Assembly (NCBI GenBank): GCA_963678555.2
Contig: CAXXJA010000003.1
Location: 682,001 to 746,000 of the forward strand
Length of the DNA stretch: 64,000 nt
Reading direction: 5' to 3'
DNA from: SABI01 sp963678555
Lineage (GTDB): Bacteria > Spirochaetota > Spirochaetia > Sphaerochaetales > Sphaerochaetaceae
Under the pieces are notes generated by a model, which saw only the letters and a program-made list of their open reading frames with translations, was not told where the DNA came from and searched no databases. The position numbers were made by a program, and so were the translations under genes. Positions 8,465-17,083 of the stretch are shown here, in pieces. Each line of letters begins with the position of its first letter. The stretch's first letter is position 1.

Positions 8465-9685
8465 TCACCGTGTCACCGGTACTCCTTCCTTTTCAAGGAA
8501 GGCTTCGATCTCCACCCGCTGGCCGGTGGCGATCGATTCCTGCGCTGCGGCTCCCACCACTACAGCCCAGAAGCCCTCTTCCACCGAGGCCGAATCATTC
8601 TCGATCCCCTTGATGTTCTCTATGAACCTGACGTGTTCAAAGAAGGTGGCACCGTGGTGACCGATCTCCTCGATCACTGCCGGGTAGAAGGTCTCGGTGT
8701 TCCGGGCAGGCTGTCCATCGTTGCAGGCGATGCTGAGCTCGCTGGTTAGTCCCCGTCTGGCAGAGAAGTCCTGTTTCTCTTCTGCGTGGAGACGGCCGTT
8801 GGTCCCGCAGAGGGTGAGCTCTTCGAAGAACATGGGAGCGAACATGCAGAGATTGAAGTTTCCCTTTACCCCGTTTTCGTACTCGATAATGACGAAGGCA
8901 TTGTCTATGATATCTGAGGACTTCCCCTGATAGGCGAAGTCGCTATAGTTCACTGCCTGAGAGCCGACAGCATAGACAGCCTTCGGCCTTGAGGCGGCGA
9001 AGAGGTTGAACAGGTCGAAGTAATGACAGCATTTCTCGACAAGGGTTCCCCCTGAGTAGGCGTTGAACTTGTTCCACTGATTGACCTTGTCAAGGAACGG
9101 GATCCGCTGTTCACTGATCGATATCGTGCGGATATCACCCACGGTTTTACGCTTCTGAGCTTCGTAGATCGCCTCACGATAGATTGATTTGTAGCGGTAC
9201 TGGAGTCCGATCTGGAAGACAGCGGGGTAGTTCTCGGCAAGACGACAGATCTCCCAGGCGTCTTTCACCGTCGTCGCCATGGGTTTTTCGAGCAGGATAT
9301 GCTTCCCGTACTTCACCACCTCACGTATCACTTCGATATGGGTGTAGTTGGGCGTGGATATCATGACGGCATCGATGTCCGGGTCGCTGCACAGCTCAGC
9401 AATCGACCCATACCGCTGCAGCCTCTGACCGTGTGTGAATGATTCGAACATTCTGGCGGCAGCTTCAGCGCTCGTGTCACTCGTGTCGAAGAAACCCTTT
9501 ACTGCCGCATGGCCTTCGAATACAAAGTTTCTCAGGTGTTCCTGACCGTTGATTCCGACACCGATGACTCCGCAGGTGATCACCTGCTCCTCAGGTTCGG
9601 TCAGATACCTGTCTTCCGGTCTCAGATAGACGAGAGCCGGATTGGTGGATAAGATTCTGCTGATGAATGATCTGTTTGAGCTCAT
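8465..9685 (-). CDS. Gfo/Idh/MocA-family NAD(P)-dependent oxidoreductase
   Basis: The 406-residue protein has an N-terminal Rossmann domain (GVIGVGINGQEHLRN), the conserved EKP motif (LLEKPMATTVKDAWE), and a C-terminal alpha/beta domain with GGTLVEKCCHYFDLF, which includes the family histidine. Members oxidise sugars and cyclitols, and some are NAD-dependent glycosidases. It ends the ABC transporter operon on the minus strand, so it probably acts on the imported sugar or glycoside. Because sulfoquinovosidases of this superfamily (GH188) are known, it might release sulfoquinovose from its glycoside. That is a hypothesis from context; a simple sugar dehydrogenase is equally compatible. ATG at 9685 follows a GGAG ribosome site. 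Confidence 0.85.
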   Translation of the reverse strand: MSSNRSFISRILSTNPALVYLRPEDRYLTEPEEQVITCGVIGVGINGQEHLRNFVFEGHAAVKGFFDTSDTSAEAAARMFESFTHGQRLQRYGSIAELCSDPDIDAVMISTPNYTHIEVIREVVKYGKHILLEKPMATTVKDAWEICRLAENYPAVFQIGLQYRYKSIYREAIYEAQKRKTVGDIRTISISEQRIPFLDKVNQWNKFNAYSGGTLVEKCCHYFDLFNLFAASRPKAVYAVGSQAVNYSDFAYQGKSSDIIDNAFVIIEYENGVKGNFNLCMFAPMFFEELTLCGTNGRLHAEEKQDFSARRGLTSELSIACNDGQPARNTETFYPAVIEEIGHHGATFFEHVRFIENIKGIENDSASVEEGFWAVVVGAAAQESIATGQRVEIEAFLEKEGVPVTR

Positions 9686-9746
9686 ACGTGACTCCTTGGT
9701 ATATGTGTGCCTTCTCTAGGTATATTGTGCGAATGTTGAGATAATC

Positions 9747-10580
9747 TCACCCTTTGACCGCTCCCTTGGTGATCCCGCTGATGATGAACCGCTGCATGAA
9801 GATGTAGAGGATGATCATCGGGAGCATACTGAGCAGGAAGCTCGCGAAGGCGAGATTGAAATCAAAGGAATACTGATTCTTGAACTGGAACTGGAAGAGC
9901 TGCAGGGTCCACTGCAGGCTGTTCTTGTTGAGGACGAGGAGGGGAAGGAGGAAGTCGTTCCATATCCACAGTCCGTCGATGACGATCATGGTGGCGATCA
10001 TGGGCTGGAGGAGGGGGAAGACGATCCGGCGGTAGGACTGGGTTATCGTGCACCCGTCCATGTACGCAGATTCCTCGAGTTCCCGAGGGACCGACTGGAG
10101 GAAGCCGACGAAGAGGAAGGCCCCCTTCTTGAAGGTGTAGGTGACGTACATCAGGATCAGTCCTGTGATGGAAAGGAGATTGGTCCTGCTCAGCAGTTTG
10201 ATCGTGGGAAGCATCACCGCCTGGAAGGGGACGAAGATGCCGAAGATCGTGAGCATGTAGATGATGCGGTAGTACTTTTTCCCGCTGTTGCGCGACACGG
10301 CGTAGGCAAACAGGGGAACAACGATCATCTCGCAGGTGAGAGAGACCACCGTCACGATAATCGAGTTGAGGAAGTAGGTGAAGTAGTGTGCCTTGGTGAC
10401 CACACTCTTGAAGTTGTCCAGGTAGATCGTCCTGGGAAGGGCGAAGAAGCTTCGTGCCGATTCCTGCGGGGTCTTCAATGACGTGATCAGGGTGATGTAG
10501 AGGGGGAAGAGGATCAGGAGGATCCCTGTGATCAGGACAGTATAGATCGCGATTCTGGAGATGGTGTTCCGTGTTATCAT
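9747..10580 (-). CDS. Sugar ABC transporter permease (MalG/MsmG type)
   Basis: This 277-residue inner-membrane protein has six predicted membrane segments and the EAA loop that docks the ATPase (ELEESAYMDGCTITQSYRRIVFPL). It is the second permease of a CUT1-type importer and overlaps the first permease by 4 bp (ATGA). No ATP-binding protein is encoded nearby, as is common where one MsmK-like ATPase serves several CUT1 systems. The sugar is unknown; the location next to the putative sulfosugar genes makes a sulfoquinovosyl glycoside possible. Confidence 0.9.
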   Translation of the reverse strand: MITRNTISRIAIYTVLITGILLILFPLYITLITSLKTPQESARSFFALPRTIYLDNFKSVVTKAHYFTYFLNSIIVTVVSLTCEMIVVPLFAYAVSRNSGKKYYRIIYMLTIFGIFVPFQAVMLPTIKLLSRTNLLSITGLILMYVTYTFKKGAFLFVGFLQSVPRELEESAYMDGCTITQSYRRIVFPLLQPMIATMIVIDGLWIWNDFLLPLLVLNKNSLQWTLQLFQFQFKNQYSFDFNLAFASFLLSMLPMIILYIFMQRFIISGITKGAVKG

Positions 10581-11461
10581 AGCTGTCCCACCTCTTTCTT
10601 CTTCAGTGCGTAGATCTGCACGAATGATATCAGGGCGATGATCGCCAGGAGAAGGAAGGAGAGGGAACTAGCCATCCCGAACTGATACTCCTGGAACCCT
10701 TTCTTGTAGATGAGGATACCGATCGACTCGGTGGTCATGCCCGGTCCTCCTCCGGTCATTGCCTTGATGACATCGAACACCATGATCCCCGACTTTACCG
10801 TCAGGACAAGGTTCATGCTGAACACCGGTATGAGGAAGGGAAAGATGATCTTTCTCAGTCGGGTGAAGTACGATGCCCCGTCAAGGACGGCTGCCTCGAT
10901 ATACTCGATCGGCACTGTCTGCAGTCCCGCAAGGATCAGGACGGTAGGTACTGCCGTCTCTCTCCAGATACTCACGAACAGCACTGCCCAGAATACGGTA
11001 TCTTTGTTGCCAAGCATATTCGTCTTGAATATCTCAATATCGAAGAATTCTCCGATACGGGGAAAGACATGGTAGAAGATCTGGTCGAACACGAGTCCCA
11101 CGACCACGAGGCTGATGATCGCCGGGAAGAAGTAGAGAGAGCGGAACGCGTTCTGGAACCTGATCCTGGAATCCATCATGAGACCCAGAGCGATCGCCAG
11201 GAAGTTCACGATAAGCACGAGTGAAACAGCATACTTGAAACTGAACAGGAGGCTGTTGACGACCCGCTTATCACTGAACAGGTTGCGGTAGTTCTCAAGA
11301 CCGATGAAGTTCTGAGCCTGACTGATACCGTTCCAGTCGGTCATGCTGTAGTAGAGGCCGAGGAACAGCGGGAATATGAACAGAAGCCCGTACAGGAGCA
11401 GGGTCGGTATCGTGTAGAGCACATAGGTCCTGCTCTCGCCTTTCGAATAGGTTCTGGGCAT
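10577..11461 (-). CDS. Sugar ABC transporter permease (MalF/MsmF type)
   Basis: The protein has about 294 residues, six membrane segments and the EAA loop YIEAAVLDGASYFTRLRKIIFPF. I chose ATG at 11461 because AAGGAGGGGT lies just upstream; a longer frame to 11488 has no such site. It forms the transmembrane heterodimer with the MalG-like protein encoded by the next gene, whose start overlaps its stop. The substrate is delivered by the lipoprotein-like binding protein encoded upstream. Confidence 0.9.
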   Translation of the reverse strand: MPRTYSKGESRTYVLYTIPTLLLYGLLFIFPLFLGLYYSMTDWNGISQAQNFIGLENYRNLFSDKRVVNSLLFSFKYAVSLVLIVNFLAIALGLMMDSRIRFQNAFRSLYFFPAIISLVVVGLVFDQIFYHVFPRIGEFFDIEIFKTNMLGNKDTVFWAVLFVSIWRETAVPTVLILAGLQTVPIEYIEAAVLDGASYFTRLRKIIFPFLIPVFSMNLVLTVKSGIMVFDVIKAMTGGGPGMTTESIGILIYKKGFQEYQFGMASSLSFLLLAIIALISFVQIYALKKKEVGQL

Positions 11462-11531
11462 ACACCCCTCCTTGTTTCTTCCCGTCATCCCGGCCCGTAT
11501 CAGGGACCGGGATGAACATGTTGTCGAATAG

Positions 11532-12761
11532 TTATTCCGGTCTGCCGAAGATGTAGTTCAGTTCAGCGAGGAACTCATCCACGTCTCCGTCAAGGATCAA
11601 CTGCTGGGTGCCCGTATCGGCACGTCCGTTACCGCCGGGAGCATACAGATACCTGATGTTCCTGAACGACTTGGACTGCTGAACCATATCCACCAGTGGA
11701 GCTGAGATATCCGAATTGAATTTCACTCCCTGGATGGCAGACGGAGAGCCGTCCACGTCAGCGTAACGCTGAGCGACCTCAGTAGAGGTGATATAGGAGA
11801 CGAACTTCTTCGCTGCTTCGACCTTGGCTGCATCCTTCTTGTTTCCGATAACCAGTCCCAGGTCTACACCATACTCGACACGGGTTTCACGTCCTGCCTT
11901 TGCCGGAAGGGGGAACATACTGTAGGAGAGATCGGGGTTCGCCTTGTTGATCGACGGGATTGCCCAGATACCCTGCCAGAACATGAACGATTTGCCTGTT
12001 GCGAATTCGAAGGTCGCCTGCTCGTAGCTTGTTCCCAGGGAGTTCTTCTGACCGAACTGACGGAGGAACAGCAGCTTCTCTGCCATCGCCCTGAGATCCT
12101 GATTGTTGCGCGCATCAGCCTTGCCTGCCTTGACGTCTCTGATCAGCGAATAGCCGTCCAGGTCAAGAGCGAGGAGCATCCTGAGCTGCTGTGAGAGGGT
12201 CCATGCGGTCCCGTCGGGGAAGATGAGAGGAAGTTTGCCCATTCCCTGAATCTCCCGGCAGAGAGCGACGAATTCATCCCAGGTGGTAGGGATCTCAAGG
12301 TTGTATTCCTCGAACAGAGCTTTGTTGTAGAAGATACCCTGTGTGTTGATCGACACCGGTACACAGTAGTTCTTCCCGTTCTCAAGGGTGATCGACTCGA
12401 TGATGTTCTGGATCGCATTGTCCGCCACCGGAGAGTCGGTCAGGTCGAGGAAGTAGCCTTCCAGCGAGGCGGTGATGTAATCGGTGTTGTTCGGCCAGTG
12501 CGTCAGCAGATCGGGAACATCGTTCGATGCAAGACGGCTCATCAGGACCTGACCTGAGTCTGCCACATGCACCTGCTCTACCTTGATACCCGGGTTCTTC
12601 GCTTCGAAGTCTGCGATCAGTTCGTCAAACAGATCGACCACCTCACGCTTCTGCTGGAAGAACTCGATAGTGACAGTGCCGGAGTCCTCCGCTGATCCTG
12701 CCGCCCAGAGTCCTGATGCAAGCATCAGAAACAGACACAAGAGTACTGGAATCTTTTTCAT
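11532..12761 (-). CDS. Sugar ABC transporter substrate-binding protein (family 1)
   Basis: This 409-residue extracytoplasmic protein has a signal peptide (residues 1-20, ending GLWAAGSAEDS, typical of spirochaetes) and a family-1 solute-binding fold. The stretch VEFFQQKREV-like start, FYNKALFEEYNLEIPTTWDEFVALC and the FWQGIWAIPSINK segment are typical of oligosaccharide binders. It leads the operon with two permeases and the Gfo/Idh/MocA protein. A near-consensus promoter lies at 12818-12846, and twin TTCGAA boxes lie between it and the start. The ligand is not readable from sequence. Confidence 0.9.
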   Translation of the reverse strand: MKKIPVLLCLFLMLASGLWAAGSAEDSGTVTIEFFQQKREVVDLFDELIADFEAKNPGIKVEQVHVADSGQVLMSRLASNDVPDLLTHWPNNTDYITASLEGYFLDLTDSPVADNAIQNIIESITLENGKNYCVPVSINTQGIFYNKALFEEYNLEIPTTWDEFVALCREIQGMGKLPLIFPDGTAWTLSQQLRMLLALDLDGYSLIRDVKAGKADARNNQDLRAMAEKLLFLRQFGQKNSLGTSYEQATFEFATGKSFMFWQGIWAIPSINKANPDLSYSMFPLPAKAGRETRVEYGVDLGLVIGNKKDAAKVEAAKKFVSYITSTEVAQRYADVDGSPSAIQGVKFNSDISAPLVDMVQQSKSFRNIRYLYAPGGNGRADTGTQQLILDGDVDEFLAELNYIFGRPE

Positions 12762-12783
12762 ACAATTCTCCTTTTTGTATTTT

Positions 12784-12800
12784 TTCGAAACCTGTTCGAA
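12784..12800. promoter_or_regulatory. Candidate operator of the sugar ABC operon
   Basis: Two TTCGAA boxes flank ACCTG within T- and A-rich arms, just downstream of the minus-strand -10 element and therefore near the transcription start. The position suggests a repressor site; the protein that binds it is unknown. Confidence 0.45.
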
Positions 12801-12817
12801 TAAAAAGCCTGATTCAG

Positions 12818-12846
12818 ATTATACGGCCAGTACTTTCTTACGTCAA
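12818..12846 (-). promoter_or_regulatory. Sigma-70-type promoter of the sugar ABC operon
   Basis: On the minus strand, TTGACG and TATAAT are separated by exactly 17 bp upstream of the binding-protein gene. Confidence 0.75.
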
Positions 12847-12885
12847 GTAAATAATTAGTGGATATCTGAAAATGCAGTGAATGGC

Positions 12886-12912
12886 TTGACAGATATCCTT
12901 ATAAAGTATGAT
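12886..12912 (+). promoter_or_regulatory. Promoter of the TetR gene
   Basis: TTGACA at 12886 and TATGAT at 12907 are separated by 15 bp, divergent from the ABC operon promoter. The spacing is short, so the exact -10 is uncertain. Confidence 0.5.
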
Positions 12913-12959
12913 AATGAGACTGCATAGGCGTTCGTTTACGAGCCTGAGGGAGTCAGTTT

Positions 12960-13631
12960 GTGAGTGCAGCACATAGGCGTACAGTGCAGAAGAAAAAGAA
13001 GATAGAAGAGATTAAGGCAGCGACATGGACTGTTTTTACCCGAAACGGTTTCGATAACTCGAAGCTTTCCGAGGTGGCTGCCGAGTGCGGCTGTGGTCTT
13101 TCCTCGATGTATTACTATTTCAAGGACAAGAGGCAGTTGGTGTACATGCTGATGACTGATTTCAAGAATGAGGTGAACAGACAGCTCATGGAAGTGTTGA
13201 AGACGGAGCAGGTCACCTATCAGGATTTCCTGAAGTCCTATATCGAGATCTACCTCGGTGATATCGATAAATTCAAGTTTTTTGTCATTGCCGACAGCTA
13301 CTATAACTACCATATGCAGTATGACCTGAGTGACCCCGTCATAGACCACTATGACAAGCAGACACGCCAGGACGGCCATATGATACTCTCTATTCTCTCG
13401 GGCGAGCCGGGAGTGAATAACTCGCAGCGCTTTGAACAGCTCAATGTCTGTTTCGCGATGGTTCTCGGATATCTGCGAAGACTCGTCCTTCTCCCGCGGT
13501 TCGAATGGCCCGAGGATGAGGAGTTTAGAGCCCGCACGTTCAGATATCTCGAGAGGCTGTCAGGTGCGATGATTCGAGAAATCGGAATCGACCCTGATGA
13601 GGTGATCGGTTTTCCCGGAGGCACCATCTAG
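12960..13631 (+). CDS. TetR/AcrR-family transcriptional regulator
   Basis: The 223-residue protein has an N-terminal TetR helix-turn-helix (residues ~15-62: AATWTVFTRNGFDNSKLSEV then SSMYYYFKDKRQLVYML). The all-helical C-terminal ligand domain is unassigned. The start is GTG at 12960 with GAGGGAG upstream. It lies between the divergent sugar ABC operon and the TctCBA operon and may control either. The two adjoining 13-bp palindromes at 13789-13811 before tctC have the size and symmetry of TetR sites. No ligand can be assigned. Confidence 0.88.
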   Translation: MSAAHRRTVQKKKKIEEIKAATWTVFTRNGFDNSKLSEVAAECGCGLSSMYYYFKDKRQLVYMLMTDFKNEVNRQLMEVLKTEQVTYQDFLKSYIEIYLGDIDKFKFFVIADSYYNYHMQYDLSDPVIDHYDKQTRQDGHMILSILSGEPGVNNSQRFEQLNVCFAMVLGYLRRLVLLPRFEWPEDEEFRARTFRYLERLSGAMIREIGIDPDEVIGFPGGTI

Positions 13632-13763
13632 AGAACATGATTCCATAGGAAGCGGCGGTGACCTTCATAGCGTAGCAGGAGCAGTGTTCTCTGCAATCAT
13701 CTCACTGGTTTTTCCCTTCGCGCACACTGAAGTTGTGTGAGGAGGGAATTTATATTTTTTTCC

Positions 13764-13811
13764 TTGACAAAGGCTATACGTGGGTGGTTAACTAATAGTT
13801 ACTTAGAGTAA
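13764..13811 (+). promoter_or_regulatory. tct promoter with two overlapping 13-bp palindromes
   Basis: A -35 TTGACA (13764-13769) is followed after 18 bp by TTAACT (13788-13793). Two perfect palindromes, TAACTAATAGTTA (13789-13801) and TTACTTAGAGTAA (13799-13811), cover the -10 and start region and overlap by 3 bp. This suggests cooperative repressor binding, probably by the upstream TetR protein. Confidence 0.65.
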
Positions 13812-13833
13812 ATAAAGAAAAGGGAGAACGAAC

Positions 13834-14829
13834 ATGAAGAAAAGTATTGTACTGGTGCTGATGGTGTTGCTGCTGCCGATGATGGCATTTGCACAGGGAG
13901 AGACGGATACCGCGGGAGCTGATGACAACTTCTTTGACGAGACTGTCAAGATCATCATCCCCTACGGTGCCGGCGGGACTCATGACGTGGTAGCGAGAAA
14001 ATTCGCCGAGGTCGGATCGAAATACACCAAGGCTCCGATCGTCTGTGTCCAGGAGACCGGAGGCGACGGCCTTGTTGCCGGAATCAACTTCACCAAGAAG
14101 AAGCCAAACGTCCGTGAACTGCTCACCACCTCCTACGGACTGTGGTATCAGAAGATAGTAAAGGGAGATGCAATCCAGCTCGACCTGTCCAAGATTCACC
14201 CGGTCGGGACCTTTGATGACCGCTCCTACCTGCTGTATGTCATGGCTGATTCTAAGTACAAGACGCTTGAAGACATGATCGATGAATCACGTAGACGGGA
14301 AGTCGTACTGTCGGCCGGTGCTGTCGGTGCTGATGCCCACCTCTGTTTCGGCGGACTGATCAATGAAGCCGGAGGAAAGAGCAGAATCGCTTCCTATGAG
14401 GGCGGCGCACAGCAGATCCAGGCTCTTCTCAACGGAGAGGTTGACTGTTTCGTCGGTACCTCACAGGTCGGTAAGCAGTATCTGGAGACCGGTAAGGTGA
14501 GAGCCATCACGACCTTCAAGGATTTTGATTTCACCGGTTTCGAGGAAGAACTCGGTATCGTCGTTCCCAACGTGGCTGATGCGGGCTATCCCCAGAGCGC
14601 TATCACAGGCGGTGGAATGCTGAGCGTCACAGCCGGTACGAAAGAGGAGTATATCCAGGACGTGAAAGAACTGATGCAGAAGGTCTGGGCTGACCCTGAA
14701 TTCTCCGAGTTCACCACGAGTATCGGTCTCAATATCTTCGAGATCTACGGTGACGAACTCACCGCACATATCGAGAAAGCTGCAGAGAATGCGACCATCT
14801 CGGCCCGTTCACTCGGCCTCATCAAGTAA
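13834..14829 (+). CDS. tctC: Tripartite tricarboxylate transporter substrate-binding protein (TctC)
   Basis: The 331-residue periplasmic protein has a signal peptide (MKKSIVLVLMVLLLPMMAFA). The mature part starts its Bug/TctC domain at VKIIIPYGAGGTHDVVARKF, which contains the family's PxGxGG-type loop. Members bind small carboxylates or related acids by two bridging waters. It is the first gene of the tctCBA operon, followed by a hairpin that may keep it in excess over the membrane subunits. Next to sulfonate-type genes the ligand could be a C2-C4 acid, but this is open. Confidence 0.9.
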   Translation: MKKSIVLVLMVLLLPMMAFAQGETDTAGADDNFFDETVKIIIPYGAGGTHDVVARKFAEVGSKYTKAPIVCVQETGGDGLVAGINFTKKKPNVRELLTTSYGLWYQKIVKGDAIQLDLSKIHPVGTFDDRSYLLYVMADSKYKTLEDMIDESRRREVVLSAGAVGADAHLCFGGLINEAGGKSRIASYEGGAQQIQALLNGEVDCFVGTSQVGKQYLETGKVRAITTFKDFDFTGFEEELGIVVPNVADAGYPQSAITGGGMLSVTAGTKEEYIQDVKELMQKVWADPEFSEFTTSIGLNIFEIYGDELTAHIEKAAENATISARSLGLIK

Positions 14830-14855
14830 TTCCGTCACGCTGACGGTGTACAGGG

Positions 14856-14876
14856 GAGGGGGGCTCAGTCCCCCTC
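14856..14876 (+). other. Intercistronic hairpin after tctC
   Basis: A 7-bp stem (GAGGGGG/CCCCCTC) with a 7-nt loop lies between tctC and tctB. No U-tract follows, so mRNA stabilisation of the binding-protein message is likelier than termination. Confidence 0.5.
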
Positions 14877-14903
14877 TCGTCGCATACTATATCGGGAGTT
14901 AAC

Positions 14904-15359
14904 ATGAAAGTCAGATCAAATCTCACAGGGGGGATCATCTTCGTGGTCTTCGGAACCCTCCTCCTGCTGCTTCTGGAAGCTCAGGTCATCACCTATGGAC
15001 AGATTCCGTTCCTGCAGAGCGCCAAGGTGCTGCCCTTCATGGCTGAAGTGGTCATGATCGCAGGGGGCCTGTTCCTTATTCTTCAGAGTCTTGTGTTCAA
15101 GAAGGAGACGGTCGTGGAAATCCGGTGGGAAGAGCAGAAATATGCCCTCATCGTACTCGCCATATTCGCGGTCTTTGCTTCCCTCATCTTCTTTGCCGGC
15201 TACATCGTCGGTTCTGTCGTGTTCGTGCTGCTTATGAGTCGTCTGTACCGCAACAGAAATCTGCTTGAAGTGGCCATGCTGGCTGTTCTTGCCATCGGCA
15301 TCTTCGTCCTGTTCACGCAGGTATTCTATGTGCAGCTGCCTGCCTTCTGGAGGAATTGA
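14904..15359 (+). CDS. tctB: Tripartite tricarboxylate transporter small membrane subunit (TctB)
   Basis: The 151-residue protein has four hydrophobic segments, as usual for TctB, and lies between tctC and tctA. Sequence identity in this family is low, so the call rests on size, topology and position. Its stop overlaps the tctA start by 4 bp, which suggests coupled translation. It should form the inner-membrane complex with TctA. Confidence 0.85.
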   Translation: MKVRSNLTGGIIFVVFGTLLLLLLEAQVITYGQIPFLQSAKVLPFMAEVVMIAGGLFLILQSLVFKKETVVEIRWEEQKYALIVLAIFAVFASLIFFAGYIVGSVVFVLLMSRLYRNRNLLEVAMLAVLAIGIFVLFTQVFYVQLPAFWRN

Positions 15360-16891
15360 ATATGAGTGAAGTATTTTCTGAAGTAGTCGTACAGTTGTTC
15401 ACGTTCACGAACCTCGCGTACGCTGTGGGCGGTGTGCTGCTTGGTATGATCATCGGGAGTATACCCGGCCTGACAGTGACTCTGGGTATTATCCTGCTTC
15501 TCCCCATGACCTACGGGATGAACGCGATCACCTCGATCATCGCTCTGCTGGCGATCTATGTCGGAGGCTGTTACGGCGGTTCGATCAGTGCGATTCTGAT
15601 CAATACGCCGGGAACGAACTCGGCACTGGCAACGACCCTCGACGGGTATCCGCTGGCACGGAAGGGGCAGAGCAACAAGGCCCTCAGCATGAGCCTGTTC
15701 GCATCCTCTCTCGGCGGACTCCTGGGAGCCCTTATCCTGCTGTTTGCAGCACCTCCCATCGCTGCTGTGGCAATGAAGTTCCGCTCTCCCGAGTACTTTT
15801 CCCTCGCGATATTCGGTCTTACCGTCATCGCGGGCGTATCGGGAGATAATATCATCAAGGGGATCATATCTGCGTTCTTCGGCATCTTCATCGCCTCCAT
15901 CGGTCTCGAACCGCTTTCGGGAACCCTGCGGTACACGTTCAACTCGATCGTGCTGTTCGGAGGAATCAGCCTGCTGCCGGCCCTTATCGGCCTGATAGCG
16001 CTGGCACAGGTGATCGTGAAGAGCGTGGAAGAGAAGACACCTCACCTCCAGGGTCACACAGATGATTTCTCAGAGCATATAGAGGATCCTCCGGTGAACG
16101 CACGGGAGATCAGGTCGGTTATGAAGACCATCATCAAATCAACCGGAATCGGTACGATCATCGGCGCGATGCCGGGAGCCGGCGGCGGGGTCGCCCAGTT
16201 CGTCAGCTACAACGAGGCACGGAGAAGCTCAAAGCATCCAGAGATGTTCGGCAAGGGGTCCCTGGAAGGGATCGCTGCTGCAGAGTCCTCCAATAACACG
16301 GTGGTCGGGTCTGCGATGATTCCTCTGCTGACCCTCGGAATCCCCGGGGACGGGGTGACAGCAATCCTTCTCGGTGCTCTCATCCTCCACGGACTGGAGC
16401 CCGGACCGAAACTGTTCACCGACCAGGCGGTCGAAACCTACTCGATCATCATCGGCCTTGTGATCTGTAATATTCTCCTGTATGTTCTGGGGAAGGCTTT
16501 CACGAAGCAGGTCTCCAAGGTGATCAAGATTCCCTACAAGATCCTCGGGATCGCCATCACGCTCTTCTGTTTCGCAGGAGCCTTCGCCAACAGCGGGAAT
16601 ATCTGGGAGATGATTCTCATCGTTCCTCTCGCTGCTGCCGGGTACTTCCTGAACCTCCTCGGGTTCTCGGTCATTCCCATGATGCTCGGCCTCATCCTCG
16701 GTCCCATCGTGGAGAACAACTTCACCCGCAGTATGATCGTCTATGAGAATGACCTGCTCATCTTCTTCAAGGAACCCATCAGCTGCGGTATCCTGATCGT
16801 TGCTGTGATCTTCACGATCCTCATCGCACGGATGAACAGGAGGATCGAAGCAGAGGCGGAGAAGCAGAGAGAGGAGATGGCAGAAGAGTAA
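15356..16891 (+). CDS. tctA: Tripartite tricarboxylate transporter large membrane subunit (TctA)
   Basis: The 511-residue polytopic protein has about 12 membrane segments and TctA signatures: GMIIGSIPGLTVTLGIILLL near the N-terminus, YGGSISAILINTPGTNSA, and the second-half GAMPGAGGGVAQFVSYNEAR with TLGIPGDGVTAILLGAL. It would carry the substrate captured by TctC in symport with an ion. The C-terminus is a short charged cytoplasmic tail. The length is normal for the family. Confidence 0.95.
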   Translation: MNMSEVFSEVVVQLFTFTNLAYAVGGVLLGMIIGSIPGLTVTLGIILLLPMTYGMNAITSIIALLAIYVGGCYGGSISAILINTPGTNSALATTLDGYPLARKGQSNKALSMSLFASSLGGLLGALILLFAAPPIAAVAMKFRSPEYFSLAIFGLTVIAGVSGDNIIKGIISAFFGIFIASIGLEPLSGTLRYTFNSIVLFGGISLLPALIGLIALAQVIVKSVEEKTPHLQGHTDDFSEHIEDPPVNAREIRSVMKTIIKSTGIGTIIGAMPGAGGGVAQFVSYNEARRSSKHPEMFGKGSLEGIAAAESSNNTVVGSAMIPLLTLGIPGDGVTAILLGALILHGLEPGPKLFTDQAVETYSIIIGLVICNILLYVLGKAFTKQVSKVIKIPYKILGIAITLFCFAGAFANSGNIWEMILIVPLAAAGYFLNLLGFSVIPMMLGLILGPIVENNFTRSMIVYENDLLIFFKEPISCGILIVAVIFTILIARMNRRIEAEAEKQREEMAEE

Positions 16892-17083
16892 GGGTAAGGA
16901 ATAGGGGGGTGCAAGATAGTACCTGTATCTCCCTCCTGACGTGATGAATCGGCTGATTCGATTAACTCCCGAGTCCGCTTGCGCTGTCCCCTGAAAAGGG
17001 GGCAGTGCCTTGTGAGAGGGAGGTCGCTGTCTTTTTCCCTCTCAGTAAAAGCGTCAACAGGTCCGTGCTATCACTGAGAGAGC

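Noticed and set aside
17013..17044. Inverted repeat between tctA and the DUF6933 gene as a terminator
   Set aside because: Nine-bp arms exist, but there is a 14-nt loop and no downstream T-run on either strand; kept only as a weak possibility.
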